From Actinernus sp. WN-2022 (taxonomy: Eukaryota > Cnidaria > Anthozoa > Actiniaria > Actinernidae), in assembly GCA_030867875.1 (NCBI GenBank), contig JAOWCC010000019.1, forward strand, positions 36,561,976 through 36,625,975: DNA of 64,000 bases, in the 5' to 3' direction. Below the pieces are notes generated by a model, which searched no databases, was not told the DNA's origin, and worked only from the letters and a program-made list of their open reading frames with translations. Below are positions 39,684 to 52,560 of this stretch, piece after piece. The translations under genes were made by a program, and so were the position numbers. Every line of letters begins with the position of its first letter. The stretch's first letter is position 1.

Positions 39684-41090
39684 ATTAATTTAAACAGTTT
39701 GCTTTATGCAGAGATTTAGTGCTTTTATCTCAGTCAGAGTCTGGGTTAAACGGAGGATCGGACCACGGAGGATCACGGAGGATCACAACCACGGAGGATC
39801 GGAAGTTCTGCCAAAAAATGGACTGAAGGTTAATTTGAAAAAGTCGAAAGTTTTAATTTTGGGTACCAGAGGCCAACGGCGTTTGTATATTAACTCTAAC
39901 TGGTATCTAACTGGATGGGGATTTGTTAAAATGCGTTGATGAGTATTCATACTTAGGAATAACGTTCCATTATGGTGGCGGCTTCAAACTTGCTCGAAAG
40001 GCATTGTACAATAAAGCGTTACGTGCATATCATAGTATATTTCGGAGTTTTTCTAATTTAGATAATACACCGATCAAAGTGCTTTTGAAACTATTCTCAA
40101 CGCTTGTGTCGCCAGTACTACTATATGGGTGTGAGGTTTGGGGAGTGTATGTTTTAGGAAGAATAAATAGTCTCCACATATTCAGGATTAAGTTTTTCAG
40201 TGCAGTCTCCGACATAGAAAAACTGCATTTGAAGTTCTGCAAGCGGATTTTAGGGGTGCATTGCAAGTCCACTAATTTAGCGGTATAAGCGGAACTGGGC
40301 AGAGTACCGTTGATGGTACACATTTCTATTTTGGTGATCAAATATTGGTTACGTGTAAAAGATTATTTATATGAAGACGAATTAGTTGGGAAAGCTGCAC
40401 ATGTGTGTATCCAATCAAATTTTCAGGGTATTAAATTCACTGATTACCTGTTAGAAATGTGTAATATCAAGTCTTTAAAGGATATCGTTATAACACCTAA
40501 TAATAACATTAAGTTCCTCGCTAAATATCTAAAGTCTGAATTATACAGACAATATAATATTGCATGGGCTGATCAGATTCAACAGAGTAGTAAACTGCGA
40601 ACATTTAATCTTGTAAAACGAAGAATAGGTTTTGAGAACTATTTATCTCGAATCTCAAATGTTAAGCATCGTCAAGCGGTGACAAGGCTTAGGATATCTG
40701 CACATAAATTTCCCGTTGAATCTGGTCGATACACAAATGTCGCCCATGACTCGCGTGTATGCACAATTTGTAATTCGAACGTAGTTGGTGATGAGGTACA
40801 CTATTTCTACGATTGCAATAATAGTAAACTAGTAGTTGTCAGAGATAATTTCCGAAGTAACTTGTTAAAGGTTAATAGCTCGTTCGGTTTCCTTGGCAAC
40901 AGAGATTTGTTTATGTATTGCCTATCGATGACAGATGATTCTATTGTGAAGCTTACGGCAAAATATATATATGATGTAACAACTATTTTTAATGATTGTA
41001 GCTGCCTCGATTAGATTAATATTATGTATGTATTTCCTAGGTACCAATGATGGTGTATTGGAATAAAGTATTATTATCTGTGGTATTCTG
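39684..41090 (+). pseudogene. Non-LTR retrotransposon, 3' half
   Basis: Continues 29580-30969 past the ISL2EU-like insert. The catalytic YADD region is damaged by a one-base loss at about 39707 and followed by a short insertion of CCACGGAGGATC-type repeats (39753-39803). Then come NGLKVNLKKSKVLIL, a YLGITF block (about 39948), VLLYGCEVWG (about 40120) and a C-terminal part with CTICNSNVVGDEVHYFYDC (a CCHC-like module, about 40760), stopping at 41012. Several frame breaks are present. AATAAA at about 41062 and a short T-rich end close it. Confidence 0.8.
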
Positions 41091-41388
41091 TATTTTTTTC
41101 CTTCTTCATTGGATTCAGTAGTTTTTTCTTAAACCTAGTGTGGAATAGTCACATTGGCGATTTTGTAAGCAGCTGCCATTTTGGCTTGGGCATAGACCCC
41201 ACCCCTATGATTTTGACTCTGGGCACTAAAGGGTTAAGTGAACTACAGTACCCGTGACCTATAAAAGATATTAAATTACAAGTTGTCTAATCTGTTGTAC
41301 ATTTTATAAATAAATCAAGTGCATACATCCCAGCCACTTTTTGGACAAATTTGATAGGAAATATAGGCTGTGCAAAGTTCTAAATATT

Positions 41389-42281
41389 CAGGGCTCGAAA
41401 TTGCGCCCGATACGGGCGTAAATACGCCTAGATTTTTTCGTTTTACGCCTAACGTTTTCCACTCTTACAAAGGTAAAACAAGTCTTATTTCCAAATCTCT
41501 AAAACTATCTGTTTCTTTGAAAAAAAATTCTACCATTTGCAAGCAAGCGTTTAGTGTAAACTTTTGTGTCTGTTGTTTCAAGTTTGAAACGCATAGTTTA
41601 CTAATTACGCGGCGACGTTTGGCGTGTGAAGTCTGAACTTTTAACCGCAAAATTTCAAAGTTTGACAGCTCCTATCTATAGGTTTTGACCGTTTTGTCAT
41701 GCAAAACATAGCCTTTTGTCATGCAAAACAACTTGTTTCGCGCGGGAAAATAGTTTACATTACAGGAGCTGTCAAACTTTGACATTTTGCGGTTAAAAGT
41801 TCAGACTTCACACGCCAAACGTCGCCGCGTAATTAGTAAACAAAAAAGTTTACACTTGAACGCTTGCTTGCAAATGGTAGTAAAATGCAAACAATTTTTT
41901 GTAGAAAGATGAGAGAAATCGTCTCTGCTTGCCGCTCTATTTGTCTCAAAGCCGGCGCGATAGATCTGTTTTAACAGCCTAGCTCAGCTAGACATGTACG
42001 TTACACTTAAACACTGATGGCTTCCTGCGAAACTTTGCGTGACCGCATGGAAAAAAGGCTGCCACGCCTTTGTCTTTCTCGGTCTTGTTTAAAAAAGCGA
42101 TTTTGAATTCAATGAGTTTAAAGTCAAATGTTTATTACAAAAAAAGCAAATGATTTGCAACATTAAAAAAAAATTGTTTACCCTTTTCCTATGACTTACA
42201 AATTTCAGCTACTAATGCACAATTATTTACGCCTAAATTTTGGAGAATTACGCCTCCTTTTTTTCTTAATTTCGAGCCCTG
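41389..42281. mobile_element. 893-bp foldback element with CAGGGCTCGAAATT ends
   Basis: Terminal inverted repeats CAGGGCTCGAAATT / AATTTCGAGCCCTG. Inside, 41590-41680 (GTTTACTAATTACGCGGCGA onward) is repeated inverted at about 41760-41850. ACGCCT motifs recur near both ends (TAAATACGCCTAGATTTT, TTTACGCCTAAATTTT). hAT-like ends, no coding capacity, target duplication not clear. Confidence 0.75.
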
Positions 42282-42620
42282 ATATAGGAAAATATAGGAT
42301 TTTTTCCCAAAATATAGCCACTTTATAGGAGCTAAAATAGCTTTCAAACAATAAACACACAATTTTTTAAACATGTGAACTTTTAATGTGTTTGATCAAA
42401 CCTTTTTTGTTTATTGATAGGAAAGAATTTTGCTTTTGTTAATTCACAACAAAAATGCTAAAAAGTGCAAAATATAAATGTATCACTCAGTATACATCCT
42501 ATTTATAGGAAATATAGGAGGATTTCTTGAAATATAGGCTCTTTATAGGATCCTATACAAATTATAGGATATATAGGAAATATAGGAGGTCTGGGATGCC
42601 TGCAAGTGTGTTTGATCCTC
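42282..42620 (+). repeat. TATAGGA-rich repetitive tract
   Basis: Many copies of ATATAGGA/GGAAATATAGG occur at 42283-42345 and 42505-42590, with one related stretch before the foldback element at 41357-41370. No gene. Confidence 0.6.
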
Positions 42621-42639
42621 AATCGAGTGGTTGTAGTTA

Positions 42640-44647
42640 TTACACAGTAATAGTAATTTGGTTGTGTAGATCCCAGAGATGGGAAATAAATAAACCATGA
42701 ATGGAACCATGAAAGGAAAAGAGAAATGGGTTCCTTATCTGAAAGGCTATGTTGGTACATGTATCTCTGTTGATATGTTCCATATATGCACAGTAAAAGT
42801 TTTGGCAGGAACTATTAGAAACATGTCAGTTGCATTTCACTATTCATGGTCCTGACTATACTTGTAACTTAAGATCTACATGTATATAGACTCTTCCAAC
42901 ATTTAACTGTATCATATCAGTCTTGATGACCTTGACCATACATTACGATTTTGTAGCAGATCCAGACTTTAACCCCTCAGAAGTCAGTACTCCTGTATTG
43001 GGCTGGGGAATATGTATGAACTTTTATCACATGAACTGTGGAATTTGTGTGTGCAGATATCGGTCAAGACCGCCTCCCGCATGTATGTGTCTGTTATCAG
43101 TTATTGACGAGAAGGAAGTTTAGATAAGCTGTTTTTCAATTTGCAGTAATAGTAATTTGGTGTAGATACCAGTGATGGGAAATAAATAAATCATGAATAG
43201 AAGATCTGATAAACATTTTACAGTAATAGTAATGAACCAAGTCATTGTACTTGGCAGCCATTGAGTCGGAAAGCAAATTAATCAAGTGATGTCATTGAAG
43301 TAAAACCGAAAAGTCATCCATTCGTTACCCAAATATGCAGTGCACAGGTTTCTGCCGATGCTCTGATAAATATTCTCAAGATCAACCTCACTGGTATCCT
43401 CAGGTTTCCAAGTGTTATTAATAATTATGTCATGAGCGCTAAATGTTTTCTTTTTGAAGCTGCAGGTATCAAATACATGCACTATAGCAGCATGGTGTTA
43501 ACTGTTATTACTGCTATTACTATTATTGAGCTTGCACAAGTTATACATATAGCAATGTTGAAGTTGTTTTTGTTATTGTTCAATAAATTCCAGGTAACGT
43601 AATTCTGATGTGGTTTTACAAGCTACAGTAAACATTTGATTTTAATTCACTCATGGTAGAGTGTTAGTGTCCTTCGCAGCCATGATGGTCTCTGTCACGT
43701 GGACAGTGTATGAAAAATCCATTACCCAGACACAAATAGCTTACATCAGGCTAGCAAGTTTAGCCATTTAACTATCCATGGGCTAGCAAGTCTGCTATCA
43801 TTTATCCCAGTCGCAGCACTTTCTATTAGAAACTTCAAGCAATAATTGATAAGAATTGATAAGTTTTACAATGATATTGTCACTGGTTGTGTAGATCCCA
43901 GTGATGGGAAATAAATAAACCATGAATGGAAGTTTAGATAAAAATTCATTGTGTGTTTCAATTTACAGTAATAGGAATTTGGTTGTGTAGATCCTAATGA
44001 TTAGAAAGAAATAAACCATGAAAGCAAGTTAATAGATAAACATTCAGTGTTATTCACTTTACAGTAATAGTAATTTGATTGTTTAGATCCCAGAGATGGT
44101 AAATAAATAAACCATGAATGGAAGTTTAGATAAACATTGATATTTCTTTCAATTTACAGTAATAGTAATTTGGTTGTGTAAATCCCAGAGATGGAAAATA
44201 AATAATAATAATAATAATTTCATATTTATACTGCGCAAATTAACATGTGCAATGTGATCAAATATGCATTACAGGTGATAATAATTGATAAGTTGATAAA
44301 AATTGACAAGTTTTACAATGATATTGTTACGAGCATAAAATAATTATAATCCTAAAAATAGCAGTAACTAGTAAATCTAAAAATGTAAAAGGAAATTTAA
44401 ATACCATAAATAAATCGTTCTTTAACTCGCAATAAACTAGAAATATAGTCTGATGCTTGCCATGAATAGCTTTAAAAGTAATAATTAGTAATTTAAAATT
44501 CAAACCAAATATTACAGGTAACCAGTGTAAAGAATAAACTCAGCTTTCCCATCATTAAGCTTGAGTTTGTCTGCAATCATCCAAGCCCTAATATCCTTAA
44601 TACAACATTCCATAGCAATGATCGCATCAGTCTGACTACATTGTAGA
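42640..44647 (+). repeat. Diverged satellite units of about 95-100 bp, interspersed
   Basis: Units with GTGTAGATCCCAGTGATGGG, AAATAAATAAACCATGAATGG and ACAGTAATAGTAATTTGGTT appear at about 42650, 43140, 43870, 43970, 44065 and 44155, spaced by other A/T-rich DNA. They are the older relatives of the 123-bp array that follows. No gene seen in this interval. Confidence 0.75.
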
Positions 44648-46370
44648 TGTAGAGTCAGGCTTAAACAACAAGTACAGTTGTGTGTTGTCAGAGTGAATAA
44701 ACCATGAATGAAAGTTTAGATAAACATTCATTCTGTTTTTCAATATTATTTACAGTAATAGTAATTTGATTGTAGAGTCAGGCTTAAACAACAAGTACAG
44801 TTGTGTGTTGTCAGAGTGAATAAACCATGAATGAAAGTTTAGATAAACATTCATTCTGTTTTTCAATATTATTTACAGTAATAGTAATTTGATTGTAGAG
44901 TCAGGCTTAAACAACAAGTACAGTTGTGTGTTGTCAGAGTGAATAAACCATGAATGAAAGTTTAGATAAACATTCATTCTGTTTTTCAATATTATTTACA
45001 GTAATAGTAATTTGATTGTAGAGTCAGGCTTAAACAACAAGTACAGTTGTGTGTTGTCAGAGTGAATAAACCATGAATGAAAGTTTAGATAAACATTCAT
45101 TCTGTTTTTCAATATTATTTACAGTAATAGTAATTTGATTGTAGAGTCAGGCTTAAACAACAAGTACAGTTGTGTGTTGTCAGAGTGAATAAACCATGAA
45201 TGAAAGTTTAGATAAACATTCATTCTGTTTTTCAATATTATTTACAGTAATAGTAATTTGATTGTAGAGTCAGGCTTAAACAACAAGTACAGTTGTGTGT
45301 TGTCAGAGTGAATAAACCATGAATGAAAGTTTAGATAAACATTCATTCTGTTTTTCAATATTATTTACAGTAATAGTAATTTGATTGTAGAGTCAGGCTT
45401 AAACAACAAGTACAGTTGTGTGTTGTCAGAGTGAATAAACCATGAATGAAAGTTTAGATAAACATTCATTCTGTTTTTCAATATTATTTACAGTAATAGT
45501 AATTTGATTGTAGAGTCAGGCTTAAACAACAAGTACAGTTGTGTGTTGTCAGAGTGAATAAACCATGAATGAAAGTTTAGATAAACATTCATTCTGTTTT
45601 TCAATATTATTTACAGTAATAGTAATTTGATTGTAGAGTCAGGCTTAAACAACAAGTACAGTTGTGTGTTGTCAGAGTGAATAAACCATGAATGAAAGTT
45701 TAGATAAACATTCATTCTGTTTTTCAATATTATTTACAGTAATAGTAATTTGATTGTAGAGTCAGGCTTAAACAACAAGTACAGTTGTGTGTTGTCAGAG
45801 TGAATAAACCATGAATGAAAGTTTAGATAAACATTCATTCTGTTTTTCAATATTATTTACAGTAATAGTAATTTGATTGTAGAGTCAGGCTTAAACAACA
45901 AGTACAGTTGTGTGTTGTCAGAGTGAATAAACCATGAATGAAAGTTTAGATAAACATTCATTCTGTTTTTCAATATTATTTACAGTAATAGTAATTTGAT
46001 TGTAGAGTCAGGCTTAAACAACAAGTACAGTTGTGTGTTGTCAGAGTGAATAAACCATGAATGAAAGTTTAGATAAACATTCATTCTGTTTTTCAATATT
46101 ATTTACAGTAATAGTAATTTGATTGTAGAGTCAGGCTTAAACAACAAGTACAGTTGTGTGTTGTCAGAGTGAATAAACCATGAATGAAAGTTTAGATAAA
46201 CATTCATTCTGTTTTTCAATATTATTTACAGTAATAGTAATTTGATTGTAGAGTCAGGCTTAAACAACAAGTACAGTTGTGTGTTGTCAGAGTGAATAAA
46301 CCATGAATGAAAGTTTAGATAAACATTCATTCTGTTTTTCAATATTATTTACAGTAATAGTAATTTGATT
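44648..46370 (+). repeat. Tandem array, 14 copies of a 123-bp unit
   Basis: Unit starts (TGTAGAGTCAGG) at 44648, 44771, 44894 and 45017 show an exact 123-bp period that continues to 46370, about 14 copies and nearly identical. The unit keeps the ACCATGAATG, TTTAGATAAACATTCATT and ACAGTAATAGTAATTTG blocks of the older 95-bp satellite but has replaced the GATCCCAGTGATGGG part by a 60-bp sequence with AGGCTTAAACAACAAGTACA. Confidence 0.97.
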
Positions 46371-46640
46371 GTGAAAATCCCAGTGATGGGAAATAAATAA
46401 ACCCTGAATAGAAGTTTATATAAACGTTAATAATTTTCTTTTCAATTTACAGTAATAGTAATTTGGTTGTGTAGATCCCAGTGATGGGAAACAAATAACC
46501 ATGAATGGAAGTGTAGAGAAACATTCATTGTGTTTTTCAATTTACAGTAATAGTAATTTGGTTGTGTAGATCCCAGTGATGGGAAATGAAAAAACATGAA
46601 TGGAAGTCTACATGTAGATAAACATTCATTGTGATATCAT
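46371..46640 (+). repeat. Three more diverged 95-bp satellite units
   Basis: Copies at about 46371, 46468 and 46567 of the unit with ATCCCAGTGATGGGAAA. The last runs directly into Gypsy coding sequence. Confidence 0.75.
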
Positions 46641-46644
46641 GATA

Positions 46645-47960
46645 CATTCATAGATGATATCATTGTCACTGGTAAGAATGACCAAGAACACCTGGACAAC
46701 CTCCAAGCTGTGATGTATCGCCTGGAGGACGCAGGGCTAAATTGTGTATTTCTAGAAAGCAAAGTAGAATACTGTGGACGCACTATTGACAAGAACGGTC
46801 TACATAAAACCCAGCAGAAAATCGATGCAGTTGTCAATGCACCAAGCCCACAGTGTATCAGTCAGCTGAGATCCTGGCTAGGGTTTGTCAACTACTACCA
46901 CAAGTTCTTACCCAATTTGGCTACTGAACTCCAACCACTTCACAAACTCCTTCAGCAAGGCACCAAATAGCACTGGGGTCAACAGCAAGAATCAGCCTTC
47001 ACATGAATTAAGTCTTTGATATCCTCTGAGACAGTACTCACCCACTAGCTACAAATGCCTCGAGGTATGGACTGGGATGTGTATTGTCTCTCGTCATGCC
47101 AAACAGAATCGCTTTTGCTTCCTATACCCTTAATGATGCTGAAAAGAACTATAACTCAACTGGCGAAGGAGGCTTTATTTATTGTATGGGGGGTCAAGAA
47201 ATCCATGTATTATCTTGAAGGGCGTGACTTTACCCTCACAACTGACCACAAGCCAATGACTACCATCTTCCACCCCACTGCAGCTGCATATATTCAGCTG
47301 TGGGCACTATTCCTTAGTGGTTTCACATACCAGATACAATACAAGAACACTATGGACCATGCAAATGCAGATGGTCTCTCTAGACTGCCATTACCCTGTA
47401 CTAGAGAGGACGTGAGACACAAAGATCCAATGGATGATCAGATTGAAACCCTATCAGTAACTACCTCAATAGAGAAATACTGAGAAAGATCCAGTACACG
47501 CTCAGGTTTTTCAAGCCACCATGACAGGTTGGCCTGCAAAATCTGACCTAGAACCAGAACTACTGCCCTACTTCAGAAAATGTGAAGACTTACAGTGCAT
47601 GATGGATGCCTGTTATGGGGAGTACGAGTTGCACAAAGGTCATGTCAGGGTTACAAAAGATGAAAGGACTTGGAAGAAGTTATGTCTGGTGGCCTGGCAT
47701 CGACTCTGGAATTGAAAGCACCTGTAAATCATGCAACGGTTGCCAGCTCACCCAGAATAACCCACCTTCAGCCCCATTACACCAATGGGGGGTTCCAGAA
47801 AAGCCCTGGAGTCGGATTCATATCGACTTTGCCAGTCCATTTATGAATCATATGCATCTAAATACATGTTGTCGACACCTACCCAAAATGGCCAGAAGTA
47901 AAGATAATGTCATCAACAATTAACCTCAGGAGTTTGCCACCTTCTTCAAAGCCAATGGTA
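46645..47960 (+). pseudogene. Ty3/Gypsy retrotransposon pol fragment
   Basis: Starts at the reverse transcriptase catalytic motif (FIDDIIVTG, about 46648) and reads through LESKVEYCGRTIDKNGL and LRSWLGFVNYYHKFLP (connection). The RNase H part has LTTDHKPMTTIF (about 47238) and ANADGLSRLPL (about 47360). The integrase zinc-finger region (CKSCNGCQLTQNNPP, about 47735) and a core start (WSRIHIDFASPF, about 47810) follow. Stops and shifts at about 46968, 47040-47130, 47480 and 47715 make it a pseudogene. No LTR is seen, and the 5' edge is satellite DNA. Confidence 0.85.
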
Positions 47961-49390
47961 TTCAGACAATCAATATCATACACAGTGAACGTTGGGACTA
48001 CCAACTGGCACCGACATCTCCACCAGTTGAGGCCAACAGAGCTCCTCATGCAGGAGACATCTGTCAATCAGCACAAGCTGACAGGACCACAGTTGGAAGC
48101 AACCAATTCCACAAATATCCACACCCCACTGGAGGACTGCTTGCCATACCTATCAGGTCCAGAGGAGGCTCCTCGGGTCATCTTTAGTAGATAAACCAGA
48201 AACTTTGTCACAAGATAATGAGTCTGCTACGGAGATGCCAAGTCAGGCTCTACCAGCACCCGTTGACAAGACCTCCAGGCCGGTTCGAAAAACAAGGAAT
48301 GACAAGTATATGCATTAGACATTGCTATGTACCTCGTTCCCACGCGATGACAACACTTATTAAATCAGTTCTAGAGTTGAAGCTAGTTGGGTTGACTCAG
48401 TCCACAATATCTTACAAATAACACTGGTTTTCAAGACTCAGTATTTCTGTTTGTTAAATTAAATTATTTTAACAGCTATAACGTCATAAATATTTTCTCA
48501 ATTATTTAGTCTTTTAACAGTAGCATTTGTACTAGACATTTACCCTAAATTATATAATTAACTAAATTAATATTTTATGCCATAATCCCGTCAGCAGTGT
48601 TCAATTAGTTTGCTCTATCCCACTATACAGACTATTCCCATATTAGCAGTCTCACTATTACATGTAGTTATGTTAGTTCATTTACTTGTCAGTTAGGTTA
48701 GCTATTAAGAGTCATTTTATATTGCATCAAACTTATGTTTTCTGTAAGTTTCACTTTCAGTTACTATAATGCTTTATACTCATTCCCGTTTTGTTTTGGT
48801 AGTTTAAAATACTATTTGGGTGTTAATTTCCTTACAAATTGTATTTGGAAATTATGCACTCTTGCATGCAAGCTTTAAAATGATTTTGCTTTTAATAAAT
48901 ATTTAGTCAACTCTTGCAATCCTTGTTTTAAACCCGAGGAGCTCATGATTCCTCTCATCAAAATTACAGTAAGGCCATAGTCACACTTGCACTAGAGCGC
49001 CCATGCTTAGCTGTGTGACCTTTCTAGCAAGCAGCTTGAAATCTGATGCATTTTTGCTGTAATTTCAGAAGAGCTGCAGCATGCTACCAGCTAGCAAAAA
49101 GTAGATTTAAAACTTGCTATACAAACACAATCTGACAGCTCTGTCAAACATGTTCATCCAGAGAAATGAGATAAAATTCTTGTGGCGACCTTTGGTCATC
49201 CCATTTGTCTCCGACTTCGAACACGATAACATTATACCCAGTTTCAAGGGAAAGGTATCGTATCCGTTCTCAATCCAGCTTTAATACTATCCCGGAGAAA
49301 TGACCAGAACCCTGGGCCTAATCTTCTGCCACCACAATTTCCAGGCAGATTCACAAATTTTCACTGGAATTCAGGTCACAGTCAAGCAAA
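47961..49390. other. Gypsy 3' remains and non-coding DNA
   Basis: Between 47961 and 48420 there are degraded frames probably continuing the Gypsy integrase and C-terminal region. From 48420 on, A/T-rich sequence with no convincing gene, LTR or RNA. Confidence 0.4.
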
Positions 49391-49399
49391 GCCTGGAAC

Positions 49400-50160
49400 C
49401 GGGATGGCGCAAACCCCAGCTCAATCTGCTTCCATGCTTAACTTCACCCCTTCACTCTGGGACCAAAGGAGTGGTGGCAGTCGCAGTTCATGCTCTCCAT
49501 GTCCGAGTAGCAAGGCCTCTGTTTCAAATGTGTCACAAGCAAGTAAGGGAAAATAGATTTCCTCAAGAAAGATCTGGAGTCCTACACAAACAACAATGCT
49601 AGTTGCCTTGTGGGAGGAAAATCTCCCTCGCCTAGAATAGACTGAAAAAACAGCTGCATGGAATGGCATTTTAAAGGAGATCAATACCTTTCCCCAATAC
49701 GAAATTTAAAATGAGCCTACAAGGATGCAAAACAAAACAACAGGAAGAGCGGCAATTCCCTGCAAACCAGCCCTTACTACGAGAACTTTGACAAAGTCCT
49801 AGGTGATCGCCCTGTTGTAACAATGCCTGGGGTCATTGAGTGCAGCCTCTACCACCGCTGCCTTGGACGACGAAGATTCAGATGGTGGCCCAACACCTCC
49901 AGCAGAGAGCACTCAGTCACTGACCTGCAAGGGCAGAAAGTGCCCATCAAAAAAAGCCCAAAGTCTTTTAAAAAGACACTGTAGGTTGGACCCTTAGGTT
50001 GATGCGGGCAATGATTTCAAAGACAAGCTAATAGCTTTACATGAAAAACAATCTCAGCTCCATGAAGCCTCTGAGGCGAGATAGGAACGGCTCATGCTAA
50101 TGCTCTAAGAGCAGCAAAGAAAAGCAGATGTGGAGGCAAGAAAAAGTTTCTGAAAGTTAC
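49400..50160 (+). pseudogene. Decayed gene with coiled-coil C-terminus
   Basis: Fragments in shifting frames look like real coding: a Ser/Pro-rich part (SGGSRSSCSPCPSSKASVS, about 49465), DFLKKDLESYTNNNASCLVG (about 49556), an acidic Ser/Pro linker (DDEDSDGGPTPPAESTQS, about 49860) and a basic/coiled-coil tail (LHEKQSQLHEASEAR, KADVEARKSF). Such a layout recalls Myb/SANT-like proteins from Harbinger-type transposons or host copies, but the DNA-binding part is not visible. Multiple stops are present. Confidence 0.4.
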
Positions 50161-51890
50161 AGAGCTTATATTCAAAACATCTTAACAGTTAAATCTTAAC
50201 AGTTAAAATGCAATAAAATTTGCAGTGCAAGGAACAATATTGACAGTCATTTCATAATTTTTGACTGTCATATTCATTGTACAGTACTGTGCATTAATAC
50301 ACACTGAATAAGGCTAAAGAAAAGAACATTTGACTCATATATACAGAGCTTTCAGTTCTGTTAGCTTTAGTTCCAGTTTTGCAACATTGATTAGAGTACA
50401 AGGAATTTTTGAGAATTGAAAAAAAATATAGGGACTCGGAACATTTGGCTGACGAAGGCCATGCAATATGGTTGGAATATTCCAAATGTAATTATATGTT
50501 CCGAGTCTTTTTAGTTATTTCAATTAATATGCTTCCAGAACAGGAAAACAAAATTTTCAGTAAGTAATTTTTGGTTGACAATATTGTACTGTGTACTGTA
50601 GAAATGTTATTCAGATCCAATTAAAAAATATTCAGCGAGTGACAACGATTCAGCGAGTGACAACGAGTTGCCATTGCCCTATGGTGCTGTGAAGGTAGGT
50701 GTCCTGTCGCTGTATTTCAGGTCTTAGAATCTGCACTAAATATTTCTTCGAACATCTTTGCTGATAAGGTATAACCCAAAATACTTATCCAGGAAAGCTA
50801 GTAAACTTTTATACACGAGCTTTTAGAGAAGTTTGTTGAATATTGATCAAAGCGATACTGGATGATACATTGTAGTTAGTGATCATTGTCCTGGATTCTT
50901 GTTTGAATACCGGGATTACACATGCAATTTTAAGGCAATCAGGAACTGTGCCTGTAGCAAAGGAAGTATTGTAAATAATTTCAAGAGGTTTGGAGAGAAA
51001 AGTCTTGAGAACTTTAAAAATGGATGTGGGTATATTATGGACCAGTGGCTTTATTGCTGGAAAGATTTCCAATTTCTAATCCAATTTCGTTAGAAGTGAA
51101 AGGGTAGAGGAAATAACTATTGGGTAATGAGGTTTTAAGATAATTTAATGGTGACTTGTTGGTGGATGGAATGTAGTTTGCAAGGTATATCAGCAAAATA
51201 GTCATTAAAAGAGCTACATGTAGCTATAGCTTTAGGATCAGTTAAAATACTGTTATTTTGGAGTATAATTTTTGATGGTGCACACATTAAATTTGTTTTG
51301 ACTTAATGGAAACAATTTGTTTGATACCTTTCCATATATTCTTGCTACAATATGTATGTGAAGTGAAATAATCATTATAATACTTCTTCTTACTTGAGGC
51401 AATAAGAATTTTTAATTTGTTTCTATATGTCTTAAATTTGGCATGGTAATAGTATTATTTAGTTTTGTTTTTTTAAAGTTCGTTTTTTATCTATTGAGGT
51501 TTTTAGGACTGGAGTTATCCAAGGTTTTAAACAGAGTTTTACTTCTTTACGAGATAATTGTTTTAACCCTTTAACACACAGTGTACTACATGTATATATA
51601 GTATGCTAAACGAACCCACACATTTTTGATCAGCAGAGTCGTTGTTTTTAGTACCCAGGCTACCACAACCAATACAATTGTTCCTCCATCTTGGATTCAT
51701 AATTTGGAAGCAGTTTTGTTGTGTTCTACACATTTTTAGTGATTTTATCGAAGTATACTGTATTGATTTTTTTTCTGGGAAAGTTTAAAGGGCTTTCGTA
51801 GCCATGTCTGGGAATGGTAGGACATACATAGTTGAATAGATTATTAATTATCTTGATGATAACTTTGAAGAGGTGAATTTGAAGTAAAGA
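50161..51890. other. Non-coding A/T-rich stretch
   Basis: No gene supported. A 9-codon stretch at about 50700-51070 on the minus strand (PAIKPLVHNIPTSIFKVLKTF, GTVPDCLKIACVIPVFKQ) resembles a LINE reverse transcriptase start and is probably a small LINE relic. Confidence 0.45.
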
Positions 51891-51929
51891 GGTAAGTTTG
51901 TCGATCTTGAGTGGGGCGATTTTGCTATT

Positions 51930-52560
51930 CCAAACTTTCATCAAGTTGTTGGCCCTTCCAGGATTATGCCAGAGGGCTATTGATTTCTTCCAGTTATATA
52001 GAGAAACAAATAGATATGCTCAACAGTTGTTTCAAGCAAAGGATAAAGATGTCAATCTGTGGACAGAAATGACCCTACAAGAGCTGAAGGCATTCTTAGG
52101 CCTTCATTTGCCACGAGCATTCACAGACTTCCACCTATGCGTGACTACAGGTCCCAGCTTTTGCTAAAATCATGCCCCATAACAGGTTTTTGGACATTTT
52201 GGCCTATGTGGACCTGTATGATAATTCCAAAGTGCCACGTCGTCAAGATGAAAATTTTGATAAACTGTTCAAAGTAAGATAATTTGTCAATGATATAAGA
52301 GCTAATATGCTTATAAATTATCCCCTCAGAGAACAATCAGTGAATGAGGCAATGATAAAATTCAAAGGCAGAATGTCATTGAAGCAATATAATTTTATGC
52401 CCATGAAGCCAATCAAGAGGCATAAAAGTATGGTGCTGGGCTGATAGTACAAATGGTTACCTTTGTGACTTTTCAATGGACGAGAGGGCCTGGAGAGCCA
52501 GTGTTATGATAATTAGGGCTATATAAACTGTCAAGAGACAGAGTCTGTTCATTGTGGTTC
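51930..52560 (+). pseudogene. piggyBac-like transposase relic
   Basis: Frame-shifted coding with RETNRYAQQLFQAKD (about 52002), LWTEMTLQELKAFLGLH (about 52060), fragments equivalent to FLDILAYV...YDNSKVPRRQDENFDKL (about 52180-52265), YPLREQSVNEAMIKFKGRMS (about 52320) and KPIKRHKSMVL. These blocks, including the NEAMIKFKGR region around the second catalytic Asp, are characteristic of piggyBac transposases. Stops and shifts occur throughout. Its presence is relevant to the four TTAA-flanked elements in the window. Confidence 0.8.

Noticed and set aside
44648..46370. tRNA, snRNA or other RNA gene cluster in the 123-bp array
   Set aside because: No A/B box pair, cloverleaf or known snRNA motif is visible in the unit.
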